From Gammaproteobacteria bacterium UBA4475 (GTDB lineage Bacteria > Pseudomonadota > Gammaproteobacteria > Pseudomonadales > Azotimanducaceae), in assembly GCA_002389265.1 (NCBI GenBank), contig DGOD01000125.1, positions 1 through 26,058 on the forward strand: a stretch of 26,058 bases of DNA, given 5' to 3'. Position numbers and translations under genes: made by a program. Under the pieces are notes generated by a model that made no database searches, was not told the origin of the DNA, and saw only the letters and a program-made list of their open reading frames with translations. Shown here piece by piece: positions 24,417 to 26,058 of the stretch (its first letter is position 1; each line of letters starts with the position of its first letter).

Positions 24417-26058
24417 ATGAAAAGAATGCTAATTAACGCGACCCACAGTGAAGAACTGCGAGTCGCTATGGTCGATGGCCAACAACTGTTTGACCTCGAC
24501 ATCGAAAACCGCTCCAGAGAGCAGAAAAAAGCCAACATCTATAAGGCGCGAATTACTCGGGTAGAACCGAGTCTTGAAGCAGCCTTTATCGATTTCGGTG
24601 CCAATCGGCACGGCTTTTTGCCGCTAAAAGAAATTTCCCGCGAGTACTTCACCGGCGCTGGTGCCAAAGGTTCCGGCCGCGTCAATATCAAGGATGTTGT
24701 CAAGGAAGGGACCGAGATCATTGTTCAGGTCGAGAAAGAAGAACGGGGCAATAAGGGTGCAGCCCTCACTACGTTCTACAGCCTCGCCGGTCGCTACCTG
24801 GTCCTGATGCCCAACAACCCGCGAGCGGGCGGCATCTCAAGACGTATCGAGGGCGAAGAACGCACAGAGCTTAAAGACGCCATGTCACAGCTCGAGATTC
24901 CGAAGAATATGGGCGCGATCATCCGCACTGCGGGTGTTGGCAGGTCTGCAGAAGAGCTCCAATCGGATCTTGACTACCTCATTACCTTGGCGGGTACGAT
25001 CGCGACAGCCGCTGATTCGGCCAAAGCACCGTTCCTGATCTACCAGGAAAACAACATTATCATACGGGCGATTCGCGACTATTTGCGAGACGACATCGGC
25101 GAGATCCTGATTGACACCAAAGATGCCTTTGACCAGGCTACCGAATGGGTTGAGCGGGTAATGCCGCAATTCTCATCGCGGATTAAGTACTACGATAGTG
25201 ACGTCTCATTATTCAGCCGTTACCAGATCGAAGGCCAGATCGAGTCTGCATTTCAACGGGAAGTTCGCCTCCCATCCGGTGGCTCAGTAGTCATTGACCC
25301 AACTGAAGCACTCGTGTCGATCGATATCAACTCATCCAGGGCAACCAAGGGCGCGGACATAGAAGAGACCGCTTTAAATACCAACCTGGAAGCCGCTGAT
25401 GAAATTTGTCGACAGATGCGTCTGCGTGACATCGGCGGCTTGGTCGTCATTGACTTCATTGACATGAATTCTCCGAAAAATCAGCGCGCAGTGGAAAACC
25501 GAATGCGCGATGCTCTGGAAGTTGACCGAGCCAGAGTTCAGGTCGGGCGTATATCTCGCTTTGGCCTACTGGAAATGTCCCGCCAGCGCTTGCGTCCATC
25601 ATTGGGTGAGACCAGCGGTATCGTCTGCCCTCGCTGTAGTGGGCTAGGCTCAATTCGTGACGTTGAATCCTCCGCCTTAGCAATCATGCGCCTGGTCGAA
25701 GAAGAAGCAATGAAAGAGACGAGCTCAGAGATTCGTGCCTTTCTGCCAATTTCAGTAGCCTCTTACTTGCTCAACGAAAAGCGCGGTGACTTAACAGGCA
25801 TTGAAGCACGAACTGAAGTTCGGATCGTTATTGTTCCTTCAGCCGACTTGGAAACACCCCACTATCGGGTTGAAAGAATCAAAGCAACAGACGATGACGG
25901 CTCCGAAGCCAGCTATGAGATAGCATCGGAGCTCGAAGCTGCAGCCCCGGCGGCAACAATCAAACCGATACCAGTTGAACGTGCAGCTGTGCAGGCCATA
26001 CCCCATCCGGCTAACACTTCTGCTCGACCGACACCAAAGACTAAGGTTGCCGCTGAAG
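24417..26058 (+). CDS. rne: Ribonuclease E, N-terminal catalytic half (partial)
   Basis: First 547 codons of the essential endoribonuclease for mRNA decay and rRNA/tRNA processing; the gene continues past the right edge. [20 protein letters not shown] is almost the E. coli N terminus. An S1 domain (about 35-125) with [10 protein letters not shown] is followed by the RNase H-like and 5'-sensor regions. The catalytic DNase I-like part has Asp303 (VSIDINS) and Asp346 (VVIDFIDM), and the Zn-link has Cys404 and Cys407 (CPRCSG), all at exactly E. coli numbering. The visible end is Ala/Pro-rich, probably the start of the unstructured degradosome scaffold. The Shine-Dalgarno is weak; the long structured leader suggests autoregulated mRNA stability. 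Confidence 0.98.
   Translation, partial: MKRMLINATHSEELRVAMVDGQQLFDLDIENRSREQKKANIYKARITRVEPSLEAAFIDFGANRHGFLPLKEISREYFTGAGAKGSGRVNIKDVVKEGTEIIVQVEKEERGNKGAALTTFYSLAGRYLVLMPNNPRAGGISRRIEGEERTELKDAMSQLEIPKNMGAIIRTAGVGRSAEELQSDLDYLITLAGTIATAADSAKAPFLIYQENNIIIRAIRDYLRDDIGEILIDTKDAFDQATEWVERVMPQFSSRIKYYDSDVSLFSRYQIEGQIESAFQREVRLPSGGSVVIDPTEALVSIDINSSRATKGADIEETALNTNLEAADEICRQMRLRDIGGLVVIDFIDMNSPKNQRAVENRMRDALEVDRARVQVGRISRFGLLEMSRQRLRPSLGETSGIVCPRCSGLGSIRDVESSALAIMRLVEEEAMKETSSEIRAFLPISVASYLLNEKRGDLTGIEARTEVRIVIVPSADLETPHYRVERIKATDDDGSEASYEIASELEAAAPAATIKPIPVERAAVQAIPHPANTSARPTPKTKVAAE

Noticed and set aside
24350..25683. Several minus-strand open frames under rne
   Set aside because: The plus strand here encodes RNase E with every catalytic residue in place; the minus frames are shadows.

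Overview
The window is a gammaproteobacterial chromosome segment. Its right half (about 13.4-26 kb) keeps the rne / rluC / maf(yceF) / yceD-rpmF / fabD-fabG-acpP-fabF-pabC-mltG-tmk-holB order of Escherichia coli. The pilZ gene after holB is the arrangement seen in Pseudomonas and relatives. Moderate GC and the aerobic molybdoenzyme genes suggest a free-living, possibly aquatic member near Pseudomonadales/Cellvibrionales; the species cannot be told from this sequence. I see no phage, transposon, tRNA, rRNA or CRISPR.

Left to right: (1) 1-1683, minus strand, an operon for a xanthine-dehydrogenase-family molybdenum hydroxylase in the order FAD subunit, 2Fe-2S subunit, molybdopterin subunit; the last runs off the window. 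(2) 1988-2440, a MAPEG membrane protein, divergent from a proline-peptide degradation pair, pepQ prolidase and a DPP IV-like S9 peptidase (2546-6121), followed by a GNAT acetyltransferase. (3) 6670-13233, a predicted peptide-modification/proteolysis system in two convergent units: circularly permuted ATP-grasp plus alpha-E protein on the plus strand, and Anbu (proteasome-like peptidase) plus a 1078-residue transglutaminase/DUF2126 protein on the minus strand. (4) 13418-21967, minus strand, the fatty-acid, cell-wall and replication run yceD-rpmF, fabD-fabG, acpP, fabF-pabC-mltG-tmk-holB and pilZ. (5) 22033-26058, maf, rluC and the first 547 codons of rne behind an unusually long leader.

The ATP-grasp/alpha-E/transglutaminase/Anbu set is the strongest candidate for a poorly understood system. 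These families are known to co-occur, but substrate and product are unknown. In the housekeeping part, plsX and fabH are absent between rpmF and fabD, where a candidate promoter and two dyads lie instead. yceD appears to be transcribed as a leaderless mRNA from a near-consensus promoter. A 13-bp perfect terminator separates acpP from fabF. The rne leader of about 714 nt is rich in stem-loops, in line with RNase E autoregulation. Several start codons were moved from the longest open frame on the basis of Shine-Dalgarno sites (MAPEG, pepQ, holB, fabF, acpP, fabD).
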